In this document: positions 1-5,268 of the stretch, one piece after another | Position numbering within the stretch: position 1 is the stretch's first letter | Layout of the letters: the number at the start of each line of letters is the position of its first letter | NCBI GenBank assembly: GCA_015489285.1 | Contig: WGAA01000273.1 | Span: forward strand, 1-5,268 | Direction of reading: 5' to 3' | Origin: Anaerolineae bacterium | GTDB taxonomy: Bacteria; Chloroflexota; Anaerolineae; JAADDB01 | Length of the DNA: 5,268 bases | The notes under the pieces: generated by a model | Told to the model about the DNA's origin: nothing | Databases searched by the model: none | Seen by the model: only the letters and a program-made list of their open reading frames with translations | Translations under genes and position numbers: made by a program

Positions 1-23
1 GAGACCAGGGGGTGCCTTGCCAT
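1..23 (-). CDS. Possible start of a further operon gene, cut by the window edge
   Basis: An ATG lies at 21-23 on the minus strand, four bases beyond the stop codon of the glycosyltransferase gene. The seven complete codons that follow (reading MARHPLV) stay open to the window edge. The tight spacing matches the rest of the operon. There is no clear Shine-Dalgarno sequence upstream, and seven codons cannot identify a product, so this is only a candidate and no function is proposed. Confidence 0.22.
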
Positions 24-26
24 ACG

Positions 27-1208
27 CTACATCACCCACGTGCGGTACAGGCGGGCCGTCTCCTCCGCGGTGCGTTCCCAGGAGAAGCGCGCGGCCTGGG
101 CTCGTCCCGCCTCCCGCATGGCCTCGCGCGCGTCCGCGTCCTCCAGGCACGCGGCGATGACGTGGGTCATCTCCTCCACGTCCAGGGGGTCGAAGTAGCG
201 GGCCGCGCGGCCGCCGACTTCGGGGAGGGCGCCAGCGCGGGAGGCGACAACGGCCGCGCCGCTGGCCATGGCCTCCAGCACGGGCAGACCAAAGCCCTCG
301 TACAGGGAGGGGAGGACGAAAAGGGTCGCGCCCGCGTAGAGCGCGGGGAGATCCTCGTCGGGCACGTATCCGAGGAGGAGGACGCGCTCGCGCACCGGAC
401 TCCGAGCCCATTCGCGGAAGAAGTCCTCGTAGAGCCAGCCCTTCGCGCCCACGATGACCAGGGCATCCACCAGACCCCGGGCGTGGACGTCCGCGAAGGC
501 CCGGAGGAGGCGAACCAGGTTTTTGCGCGGTTCCAGGGTGCCCACGGTCAGGAGGTAGCGGGGGGGCAAGCGGTAGGTCTCCCGTACCCGCCGGATGAGA
601 GAGGGAGGTGGGGGGCGGAAGTGGGGGGCCGGAGCTTCGTAGATGACGTGGATTTTTTCCCGCGGCACCCCGTATACCCGTTCCAGGTCCCGGCGGGTCG
701 CCTGGGAGATGGCGATGATGGCCGTGGCCCGTTGTACGAAGAGGGGCATGGCCCGGGTGAGGAAGAGGTAGTTCAGGCGTTTGTGGTAGCGGGGAAAGCG
801 TTCGTAAATGAGGTCGTGGACGGTGAGGACGGTGGGGATGTGACGCAGGGGGAGGAGGAGGTGTTCTGTGGCGTGGAAGAGGCGGGTGTCCCGGGGGAGG
901 AGCGCGTCGAAGGGGATGTGGGCCCGGTGGGCAAGCCAGACGAGGAGCCGCCAGGGCTTGTAGCCCAACGTCACCCGCCGCGCGGGGAAGGCGGCCAGAC
1001 TCGCCGGGAGTTCCCCGCCGGGCCGTCGGTTGTAGAAGAGGGCCATGTGAGGGCCGACCCAGGTGTGGGCCAGGTGGCGGATGAGCATCTCCGCGTAGCG
1101 TCCCAACCCGGCCTTGCCGTTCACCCGGGCGGAGACGTCGATGACCACATGGGGGGGCATGGCCCCCCGCGGATCGGGGGGGTGCGACCGCGTCGGATGT
1201 GCCCTCAT
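27..1208 (-). CDS. Glycosyltransferase family 1/GT4-type, GT-B fold
   Basis: This 393-residue protein is predicted to transfer a sugar from an activated nucleotide-sugar donor to an unidentified acceptor, probably a cell-surface glycan or glycolipid. The N-terminal half has the glycine-rich loop GLGRY (34-38) after the first beta strand and an HD pair at 131-132. The C-terminal donor-binding half has VGTLEPRKN (222-230), the EX7E-type motif from E304 to E312 within EGFGLPVLEAM, and LPEVGG (328-333). No signal peptide or membrane helix is evident. The length is normal for the family. The ATG shares an ATGA overlap with the stop of the upstream dehydrogenase gene, which suggests translational coupling and favours this start. 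Family alignment would equally fit Met17 (codon at 1158-1160), because residues 1-16 precede the first strand and look non-conserved. The family call is firm; donor and acceptor are unknown. Confidence 0.9.
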   Translation of the reverse strand: MRAHPTRSHPPDPRGAMPPHVVIDVSARVNGKAGLGRYAEMLIRHLAHTWVGPHMALFYNRRPGGELPASLAAFPARRVTLGYKPWRLLVWLAHRAHIPFDALLPRDTRLFHATEHLLLPLRHIPTVLTVHDLIYERFPRYHKRLNYLFLTRAMPLFVQRATAIIAISQATRRDLERVYGVPREKIHVIYEAPAPHFRPPPPSLIRRVRETYRLPPRYLLTVGTLEPRKNLVRLLRAFADVHARGLVDALVIVGAKGWLYEDFFREWARSPVRERVLLLGYVPDEDLPALYAGATLFVLPSLYEGFGLPVLEAMASGAAVVASRAGALPEVGGRAARYFDPLDVEEMTHVIAACLEDADAREAMREAGRAQAARFSWERTAEETARLYRTWVM

Positions 1209-1969
1209 ACCATCACTTTACCGCCGTCCACGTGATAGGCCTGACCGGTGATGTAGCTGGCCCCGTCGGATGCCAGGAAGAGGACGAGCGCGGCCACCTC
1301 TTCGGGGCGTCCCAGGCGGCGCATGGGGATTTCCCGGCGCCACTTTTCCATCATGGCCGGGTCGTTGCGCGCGGCTTCGGTCATGGGGGTGATGATGACA
1401 CCCGGACAGACGGCGTTGACGCGTATGCCGTGTTCGGCCAGCTCACGGGCCGCCTCCTTTGTGAACCCCACGATGGCCGCTTTGCTGGCCGCGTAGGCAC
1501 TTCGGTGGTAGAGGGGGATGGCTTTGCCCGCGATGCTGCTCATGTTGATGATGACGCCGTATCCCTGCCGGACCATGACGCGGGCCGCGGCCTGAGTCCC
1601 CAGGAAGACCCCCCTCGCGTTCACGGCCATGACCCGATCCCACATCTCCACCGGCATCTCCAGGATGGAGGCGTGGGGTTCGATGCCCGCGTTGTTCACC
1701 ATCACGTCCACGCGGCCCCACTGCCGGACGGCCGCCTGAACGAGCTCCCGGACCGCGTCGGGGTCGGAGACGTCCCCCACGTGGAGGAGGGCCTCTCCCC
1801 CGCGCTCGCCGATGGTGTCCACGGTGGCCCGGGCTTTCTCCGCTACGATGTCGTTGACCGCGACGCGCATGCCCTGATCCGCGGCGGCCAGGGCAACGGC
1901 CCGCCCGATCCCCTGACCGCCTCCGGTGACCACGAGTACCCGGTTCTTGAGTTCGGGATACAGGGGCAT
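1205..1969 (-). CDS. Classical short-chain dehydrogenase/reductase (SDR), FabG-like
   Basis: This 254-residue cytosolic oxidoreductase interconverts a hydroxyl and a carbonyl using a nicotinamide cofactor. All classical SDR marks are present: TGGGQGIG cofactor loop (15-22), Asp40 at the end of the second beta strand, Asp66, NNAG (92-95), and a catalytic tetrad read as Asn117, Ser145, Tyr159 and Lys163 (YAASK). NAVCPG lies near residue 190, and a terminal TGQ...DGG region is present. In this family an acid at the Asp40 position usually favours NAD(H) over NADP(H); that is inference. The substrate is not predictable: FabG-type ketoacyl reductases and sugar or alcohol dehydrogenases look alike at this level. 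A GTG at 1970-1972 lies directly before the chosen ATG, but the Shine-Dalgarno spacing favours the ATG. The end overlaps the glycosyltransferase start by four bases (ATGA). Confidence 0.93.
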   Translation of the reverse strand: MPLYPELKNRVLVVTGGGQGIGRAVALAAADQGMRVAVNDIVAEKARATVDTIGERGGEALLHVGDVSDPDAVRELVQAAVRQWGRVDVMVNNAGIEPHASILEMPVEMWDRVMAVNARGVFLGTQAAARVMVRQGYGVIINMSSIAGKAIPLYHRSAYAASKAAIVGFTKEAARELAEHGIRVNAVCPGVIITPMTEAARNDPAMMEKWRREIPMRRLGRPEEVAALVLFLASDGASYITGQAYHVDGGKVMV

Positions 1970-1972
1970 CAC

Positions 1973-2905
1973 TCACTCCTCCCGGTAAAGGATTCTTCTT
2001 CTGGGACGGGGGATGGGCCACACGCGTGCGCCGGGCACCTGCTCCGCCCGAGTCTCCACCACCTCCTCCACGGCGAAGGGGTGCGGATGTGCCAGGTACG
2101 CCTCCGCGGCTTCCCTCCCCGCCCGGATCATCTCGTCGATGTGGTCGAAGTCGGTGAAGGGAAGGTCCTGGAACGCGGGGATGTGGATGTGGTGCAGTTG
2201 GACGGCGGGATCCGCGGCCGCGACGTGCAAGTCGTCCAGGAGGGATTGGACGATGAAGGTGTCCAGGACCCGCTTGAGGACGTTGATGACGCCGTGGACG
2301 GGCTTGCGGGGTTCGCCACCGTACCCCACGTTGATGACGTAGAGGGTGGTGGCGCCCTTTTCCATGGCGATGCCCGCGGGGACCGCGGCGACGACTCCCC
2401 CGTCGACGAGCTGGAGGCCGTGGTATTCGACGGGTGGGTGAATGCCGGGGACGGAGGCGCTAGCCACGATGGCGTCCACCAGAGGGGCCTCCGGGTCCTC
2501 GCCGAAAAGGTAGAGGCGACTCGTGCGCAGGTCCACGGCCGTCACGTAGCAGGGAAGGCGCAGGTCCCCAAAGGTGCGCACGCCCGGGGGAAGGTGTTGT
2601 TGGATGAGGTGACGGATGCCGTACCCGGGGAAGAAGCTGTCCGCACCGATGAGGAGACGCCAGGCGATGGTGAGGGCGTTTCCCGGGTAGACGATGTCCC
2701 GCCGTGCCCGATGCCAGAGCGCGGCGAGTTCGTCCATGTCGGCTTCGGGGCCGTGGGCCGCGATGTACGCGGCGTTGATGGCCCCGGCCGAGGTGCCGAC
2801 GACGAAGTCGGGACGAATGCCGTGGCGGAAGAGGACGTCCAGCGCGCCGACCTGCAAGGGCCCTCGGTTTCCGCCGCCGCTGAGGACGATGGCTGTTCCG
2901 GCCAT
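1973..2905 (-). CDS. Patatin-like phospholipase family acyl hydrolase
   Basis: This 310-residue protein is predicted to hydrolyse acyl ester bonds of phospholipids or other lipids with the Ser-Asp dyad of the patatin family. The family's blocks appear in order: the oxyanion-hole loop GGGNRG (10-15), the nucleophile elbow GTSAG with Ser39 (37-41), the ASASVPG segment (148-154), and the DGG motif with catalytic Asp168 (168-170). There is no signal peptide or membrane segment, so it probably acts in the cytoplasm or at the inner membrane face, as for the small RssA/YchK-like bacterial patatins. The C-terminus is arginine-rich (PRPRRR near 299-304). The ATG is six bases beyond the stop of the loader gene, with an AAAGGA Shine-Dalgarno sequence inside that gene's end. 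The enzyme class is clear; the true substrate is not. Confidence 0.92.
   Translation of the reverse strand: MAGTAIVLSGGGNRGPLQVGALDVLFRHGIRPDFVVGTSAGAINAAYIAAHGPEADMDELAALWHRARRDIVYPGNALTIAWRLLIGADSFFPGYGIRHLIQQHLPPGVRTFGDLRLPCYVTAVDLRTSRLYLFGEDPEAPLVDAIVASASVPGIHPPVEYHGLQLVDGGVVAAVPAGIAMEKGATTLYVINVGYGGEPRKPVHGVINVLKRVLDTFIVQSLLDDLHVAAADPAVQLHHIHIPAFQDLPFTDFDHIDEMIRAGREAAEAYLAHPHPFAVEEVVETRAEQVPGARVWPIPRPRRRILYREE
1976..1983 (-). promoter_or_regulatory. Shine-Dalgarno sequence for the SDR gene
   Basis: The mRNA-sense sequence GGGAGGAG forms the last codons of the patatin-like gene, directly before its TGA. It lies 6 bases before the ATG at 1967-1969 but only 3 before the in-frame GTG at 1970-1972. 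The spacing favours ATG as the start, and the position implies that reading of the SDR gene is coupled to termination on the patatin gene. Confidence 0.75.
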
Positions 2906-2911
2906 GAGGAT

Positions 2912-4327
2912 TTATCCTTTCCGACCTTTGGTTTTGCGTGCCCGCCGAGGAGGCCGATCCGGGTCTTGCATGTAGGGGGGGACGGTGAGGGCGAACACGA
3001 CGGAGCGCCTCGGGTCGAGGATGCGGGTGCGGATGCGCTCGTCGATCTGGTCGATGGGTTTGGCGGTGGTGATGACGGTGGGCAGGTGGGCGTTGTAGCG
3101 GAAGTTGAGGAGCTGGTAGAGTTTTTCCCGAGCCCAGGGAGTGGCGCTTTCCGTGCCCAGGTCGTCCAGGATGAGGAGGGGGGCGCGCTTGACTTCCTCG
3201 AATCGCCGGTCGTAGGGGACGGTGCTTTCGGGGTTGAAGGCGCCCCGCAGGTAGTCCAGCAGGTCGGGGACGACGACGAAGAGGACGTGGTCGCCACGTC
3301 GGGCCCGTTCGTTGGCGATGGCCGCGGCCAGGTGGGTTTTCCCCGAGCCGTAGGGTCCGGTGAAGACGAGCCAGTTCCGCGGGTGTTCCGCGTAGGCTAA
3401 GGCCAGGGCCAGGGCCCGTTCCAGGTTTTCCGCCTGGGTTCGGGGGAGTTTGTCGGCCCGGTCGTCCCAGGTGGCAAAGGTCATGTCCCCCAGGTAGGGG
3501 AGGATGTTGAGCTCGGGGCCTTCGGTCAGGTCCTTGATCAGTTGCTGGCGGATGCGGTAATCGGGGGCGTCCAGGTGGCAGACGGTCGTCAGGGTGTGGT
3601 CCAGCAGGCGGGAGCGGATGCGGGATTCGAGTTGGTCGAGACGGGCGTTGGTGGTGAAGACGGTGGGGAGTTTGGCGTTGTAGCGATAGTTGATGAGCTG
3701 GTAGAGTTTTTCCTGGGCCCAGGAGGTGGCGCTCTCCGCGCCCAGGTCGTCCAGGATGAGGAGGGGAGCTTTGCGGATCTCCTCGAAGCGTTCGTCATAG
3801 GTGGTGTCGCTCTGGGGGTGGAAGGTGGCCCGCAGGTGGTCCAGCAGGTCGGGGACGACGATGAAGAGGGCGGGTTTCCCCCGGGCTATGCGTTCGTTGG
3901 CGATGGCCGCGGCCAGGTGGGTTTTCCCCGTCCCCAGTCCTCCGATGAGGAGGAGCCAGCCTTCGGGCGCGTCCGCGAAACGTCGCGCGGCTTCCAGGGC
4001 CCGGCGGAGGGTTTCCACCTGGGCCGGGGGCAGTTCCTCCTCGCGCAGGGAGAAGGTGTCGAAGGTCTTGTTTTGCAGGTGTTCGAAGTGGCTGATGCGC
4101 TGCAACTGTCGCAAGGAGCGCCGTTGCCACTCTTCCCGCTGGCATTCGCAGGGGATGGCCTTGCCGAACAGGGGGTGCCCGACGGGCACGTCGAGGACGT
4201 AGAAGCCCAATCCCCCGCAGATGGGGCAGGGTTCTTTCTCCCCTTCCTCAGTGCTCGATGAGGTGAGCGTAAGGTCCGGATATATATCGCTCTGGATCTT
4301 GCGAATGATGTCGCCGATTTTCTTCAT
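2912..4327 (-). CDS. DnaC/DnaI-type helicase loader with two tandem AAA+ ATPase modules
   Basis: This 471-residue protein probably loads the DnaB helicase encoded two genes upstream. Residues 34-62 hold CPIC and CEC (Cys34, 37, 60, 62), a likely zinc-binding module as in DnaI-like loaders, where the N-terminal part contacts the helicase. Module 1 (about 88-265) has Walker A GGLGTGKT (129-136), Walker B LLILDDLG (189-196), sensor-1 TTN (225-227), an arginine-finger region with Arg236, 238 and 240, and the DYR ending. Module 2 (about 283-460) repeats this with GPYGSGKT (324-331), LLILDDLG (384-391) and Arg431, 433 and 435, but reads TTA at sensor 1 (420-422). A basic tail ends the protein. Known single-module loaders are roughly half to two thirds this length. 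ATG 4325-4327 was chosen for its AAGGA site; the frame is open up to a TTG at 4405. The gene overlaps the DnaD-like gene by 80 bp. The family also includes IstB transposition helpers, but the neighbours argue for replication. Confidence 0.88.
   Translation of the reverse strand: MKKIGDIIRKIQSDIYPDLTLTSSSTEEGEKEPCPICGGLGFYVLDVPVGHPLFGKAIPCECQREEWQRRSLRQLQRISHFEHLQNKTFDTFSLREEELPPAQVETLRRALEAARRFADAPEGWLLLIGGLGTGKTHLAAAIANERIARGKPALFIVVPDLLDHLRATFHPQSDTTYDERFEEIRKAPLLILDDLGAESATSWAQEKLYQLINYRYNAKLPTVFTTNARLDQLESRIRSRLLDHTLTTVCHLDAPDYRIRQQLIKDLTEGPELNILPYLGDMTFATWDDRADKLPRTQAENLERALALALAYAEHPRNWLVFTGPYGSGKTHLAAAIANERARRGDHVLFVVVPDLLDYLRGAFNPESTVPYDRRFEEVKRAPLLILDDLGTESATPWAREKLYQLLNFRYNAHLPTVITTAKPIDQIDERIRTRILDPRRSVVFALTVPPYMQDPDRPPRRARKTKGRKG
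2915..2920 (-). promoter_or_regulatory. Shine-Dalgarno sequence for the patatin-like gene
   Basis: AAAGGA in mRNA sense overlaps the last sense codons of the helicase-loader gene just before its TAA. It sits 9 bases upstream of the ATG at 2903-2905. This supports the chosen start and links the patatin gene to the replication cassette in one transcript. Confidence 0.6.
3011..4066 (-). repeat. Intragenic duplication of the AAA+ coding module, 585-bp period
   Basis: Two copies of the AAA+ coding block occupy 3596-4066 (module 1) and 3011-3481 (module 2), separated by a constant offset of 585 bp (195 codons) with no insertion or deletion over 157 codons. By hand count about 95 of 157 residues are identical. 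The longest exact DNA match I see is 40 bp, at 3306-3345 and 3891-3930, covering the Walker A lysine/threonine and the following helix. A second strongly matching block covers the Walker B region (near 3111-3180 and 3696-3765). The zinc-binding N-terminus is not duplicated. Confidence 0.9.
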
Positions 4328-4970
4328 GATCCCGTCCTTCGCGGGCCCACCGTTCCAGGATGGCCCGCACGTACTTCCAGTGACGTACGTTCCGTTGGGC
4401 AGCAATGCGGAAGGCCTCTTCTATCCACTCGGGAGGGTATTCCCGTTCTGCCTGGCGCAGTTCGTCCGCGATGAGGGGTTGAAGGAGGCCGATGTTTTGT
4501 TCGTACAGGGTGAAGATGTTGGGGCGCACTACCCGCAGGTAGGGGCGCTCCGAGGCCGCGGCAATGGACCAGGTGCCGATGTGGGGCCGGTCTCCGGCTT
4601 CCAGCGCGCGGAGGCGTTCCCTGTTGCTCGGGGTGTTCAGGCAATACCAGTCCTCTTCGGGCAGGTCTTCCGCGGCTTTGGCCCGGAGGTGGAGGAGGGT
4701 GCCCCGGGCGACGGCCCGTTCCAGTCCCTCTTGCAGGGCTTCGTCGGAGGTGCGTTCTGCGTCGGCCAGGCCTTCGTAGAAGGGACGGTCCTGGGCGATG
4801 TCCCGGGCCCGGAAGAAGGGGTGGGTGTCGCCCTCGCGCGCGTGGAGCCAGAGGGCGTAGAGGGTGACCATGAGCTCGGCCCGGTCGCGCAGGAAGGGGA
4901 GCAGGTCGCTGAAGAACTGGGCCGGGAGGGGGATGGTCTCGTCGCCGTCGAAGCCTGGGAATCCGTGCAT
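4248..4970 (-). CDS. DnaD-domain primosome/replication-initiation protein
   Basis: This 240-residue protein resembles the DnaD/DnaB_2 family, whose members act as adaptors recruiting the helicase and its loader to DNA during replication initiation or restart. The recognisable part is the C-terminal DnaD domain (about 150-213): a YEQNIG segment (156-161) opens it, and the family's Y-x3-I-x3-W pattern follows at Tyr200, Ile204 and Trp208, then Gly212. Residues 1-110 are helix-rich and could be a winged-helix-like N-terminal region, but I see no decisive motif there. The tail after residue 214 is charged, histidine-rich and encoded in the overlap with the loader gene. Two starts are possible: ATG 4977-4979, which touches the GAGGAG ribosome site, and ATG 4968-4970, spaced 9 bases from it; the latter is chosen. 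The gap to the helicase gene is 22 bp. The domain call is good; the exact role is inferred from context. Confidence 0.85.
   Translation of the reverse strand: MHGFPGFDGDETIPLPAQFFSDLLPFLRDRAELMVTLYALWLHAREGDTHPFFRARDIAQDRPFYEGLADAERTSDEALQEGLERAVARGTLLHLRAKAAEDLPEEDWYCLNTPSNRERLRALEAGDRPHIGTWSIAAASERPYLRVVRPNIFTLYEQNIGLLQPLIADELRQAEREYPPEWIEEAFRIAAQRNVRHWKYVRAILERWAREGRDHEENRRHHSQDPERYISGPYAHLIEH
4335..4340 (-). promoter_or_regulatory. Shine-Dalgarno sequence for the helicase-loader gene
   Basis: GAAGGA in mRNA sense lies 7 bases upstream of the ATG at 4325-4327, inside the coding region of the DnaD-like gene. It decides the loader start. The longer open frame reaches back to a TTG at 4403-4405, but those extra 26 residues lie entirely inside the DnaD domain coding region and have no comparable ribosome site. 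Confidence 0.7.
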
Positions 4971-4979
4971 AGGGTTCAT

Positions 4980-4985
4980 CTCCTC
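4980..4985 (-). promoter_or_regulatory. Shine-Dalgarno sequence for the DnaD-domain gene
   Basis: GAGGAG in mRNA sense lies in the short gap after the helicase stop codon. It has zero bases to the first ATG (4977-4979) and 9 bases to the in-frame second ATG (4968-4970). Normal spacing therefore favours the second ATG, giving a protein three residues shorter. Confidence 0.55.
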
Positions 4986-4992
4986 ATCCGAG

Positions 4993-5268
4993 CTACACTT
5001 CGTCGGGCGGGGGGTTGGATTCGTTCAGCGAGACCGACTGGATGTTAAGGTCCCGGAAGGAGGTGTAGGCGGCGTCGAAGTGCACGTGGATGGTGTCCGT
5101 CGGCCCGTGGCGGTGCTTGGCCACCCGGATTTCGGCCAGGTTGGGGTGCGGGGTGTCCGGGTTGTAGTACGCGTCCCGGTAGAGGAACATGACGACGTCG
5201 GCGTCCTGTTCCAGGGAGCCGCTTTCCCGCAGGTCGGAGAGGATGGGGCGTTTGTTCTGGCGTTGCTC
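4993..5268 (-). CDS. dnaB: Replicative DNA helicase DnaB, C-terminal fragment (5' part outside the window)
   Basis: The last 91 residues of the ring-shaped 5'-3' replicative helicase are present; the frame is open to the window edge, so the N-terminal domain, Walker A and Walker B lie outside. The visible part matches the C-terminal RecA-like domain closely: EQR (local 1-3), KRP (6-8), SDLRESG (11-17), EQDAD (20-24), FLYRD (28-32), and KHRHGP (51-56), where the family carries its arginine finger (Arg53 here). HFDAAYTSFRDL (63-74) is the usual near-terminal segment. The last residues are a short proline-rich acidic tail. No intein interrupts the visible part. Two genes downstream is its probable loader, with the DnaD-like adaptor between, which supports a dedicated helicase-loading cassette. 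Identification from the fragment is firm. Confidence 0.95.
   Translation of the reverse strand, partial: EQRQNKRPILSDLRESGSLEQDADVVMFLYRDAYYNPDTPHPNLAEIRVAKHRHGPTDTIHVHFDAAYTSFRDLNIQSVSLNESNPPPDEV

Noticed and set aside
1151..1168. Factor-independent terminator between the SDR and the glycosyltransferase
   Set aside because: The GC stem lies inside the glycosyltransferase coding region (after the ATGA start) and has no following U-run, so it is not a normal terminator.
12..1235. 407-residue plus-strand open frame opposite the glycosyltransferase
   Set aside because: It is an antisense shadow of a clearly identified glycosyltransferase, with biased Gly/Glu/Val/Arg composition, no motif and no ribosome site.
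1199..3400. 733-residue open frame on the plus strand, antisense to four genes
   Set aside because: Its translation is low-complexity (rich in Gly, Asp, Val, His) with no recognisable domain, it spans several gene boundaries of well-identified minus-strand genes, and long antisense open frames are expected in GC-rich coding DNA.
3542..4261. 239-residue plus-strand open frame opposite the loader
   Set aside because: Its repeated Gly/Glu/Val-rich blocks (such as VVQQVGDDDEE) are the antisense reading of the duplicated Walker regions, so they mirror the real gene rather than showing an independent repeat protein.
2912..4327. IstB-type helper ATPase of an IS21-like transposon
   Set aside because: The AAA+ domain is related, but there is no istA-like transposase or terminal inverted repeats, and the zinc-binding N-terminus plus the dnaB and DnaD neighbours fit a helicase loader.
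4328..4405. Longer N-terminus for the loader, starting at TTG 4403-4405
   Set aside because: The extra 26 residues lie wholly within the DnaD-domain coding region, start with TTG and lack a good ribosome site, while the ATG at 4325-4327 has GAAGGA at 7 bases and begins a plausible helix.
4248..5268. Prophage replication module
   Set aside because: The helicase-adaptor-loader set can occur in phages, but no other phage genes are visible and patatin, SDR and glycosyltransferase genes follow without a break. A phage origin in the distant past is not excluded.

Overview
This is a GC-rich bacterial segment in which every convincing gene lies on the minus strand and the genes are packed end to end. 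The gaps are 6-22 bp or the genes overlap, so the window reads as part of one long operon transcribed from position 5268 toward position 1. No promoter, factor-independent terminator, tRNA, rRNA, CRISPR array or insertion sequence is visible. No stretch longer than about 25 bp lacks a gene.

In transcription order, the upstream half is a replication-initiation cassette. It starts with the C-terminal end of the replicative helicase DnaB (5268-4993, cut by the window edge). Next is a DnaD-domain primosome protein (4970-4248). Third is a DnaC/DnaI-type helicase-loader ATPase (4327-2912), which is unusual because it carries two complete AAA+ modules in tandem behind a four-cysteine zinc-binding N-terminus. 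The helicase, the DnaD-like adaptor and the loader are expected to act together in loading DnaB onto single-stranded DNA.

The downstream half is metabolic: a patatin-like serine acyl hydrolase (2905-1973), a classical short-chain dehydrogenase/reductase (1969-1205) and a family-4-type glycosyltransferase (1208-27). Their stop and start codons overlap or nearly touch those of their neighbours, and two of their start regions use Shine-Dalgarno sequences lying inside the end of the preceding gene. They are therefore probably co-transcribed and partly translationally coupled to the replication genes, although no functional link is obvious. Another gene may begin at position 23 and run off the left edge.

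Organism: DnaD-domain proteins beside DnaI/DnaC-like loaders are best known from Firmicutes and their phages, but the high GC and the metabolic neighbours suggest a GC-rich lineage. I would guess Chloroflexota or a high-GC Firmicute; this is inference only. A prophage is less likely because ordinary metabolic genes follow directly and no phage genes are seen.

The most noteworthy item is the double-AAA+ loader. Its two modules are colinear over 157 residues without a gap, and about 60% identical by hand count. Both keep Walker A and Walker B, but the second has lost the sensor-1 asparagine.
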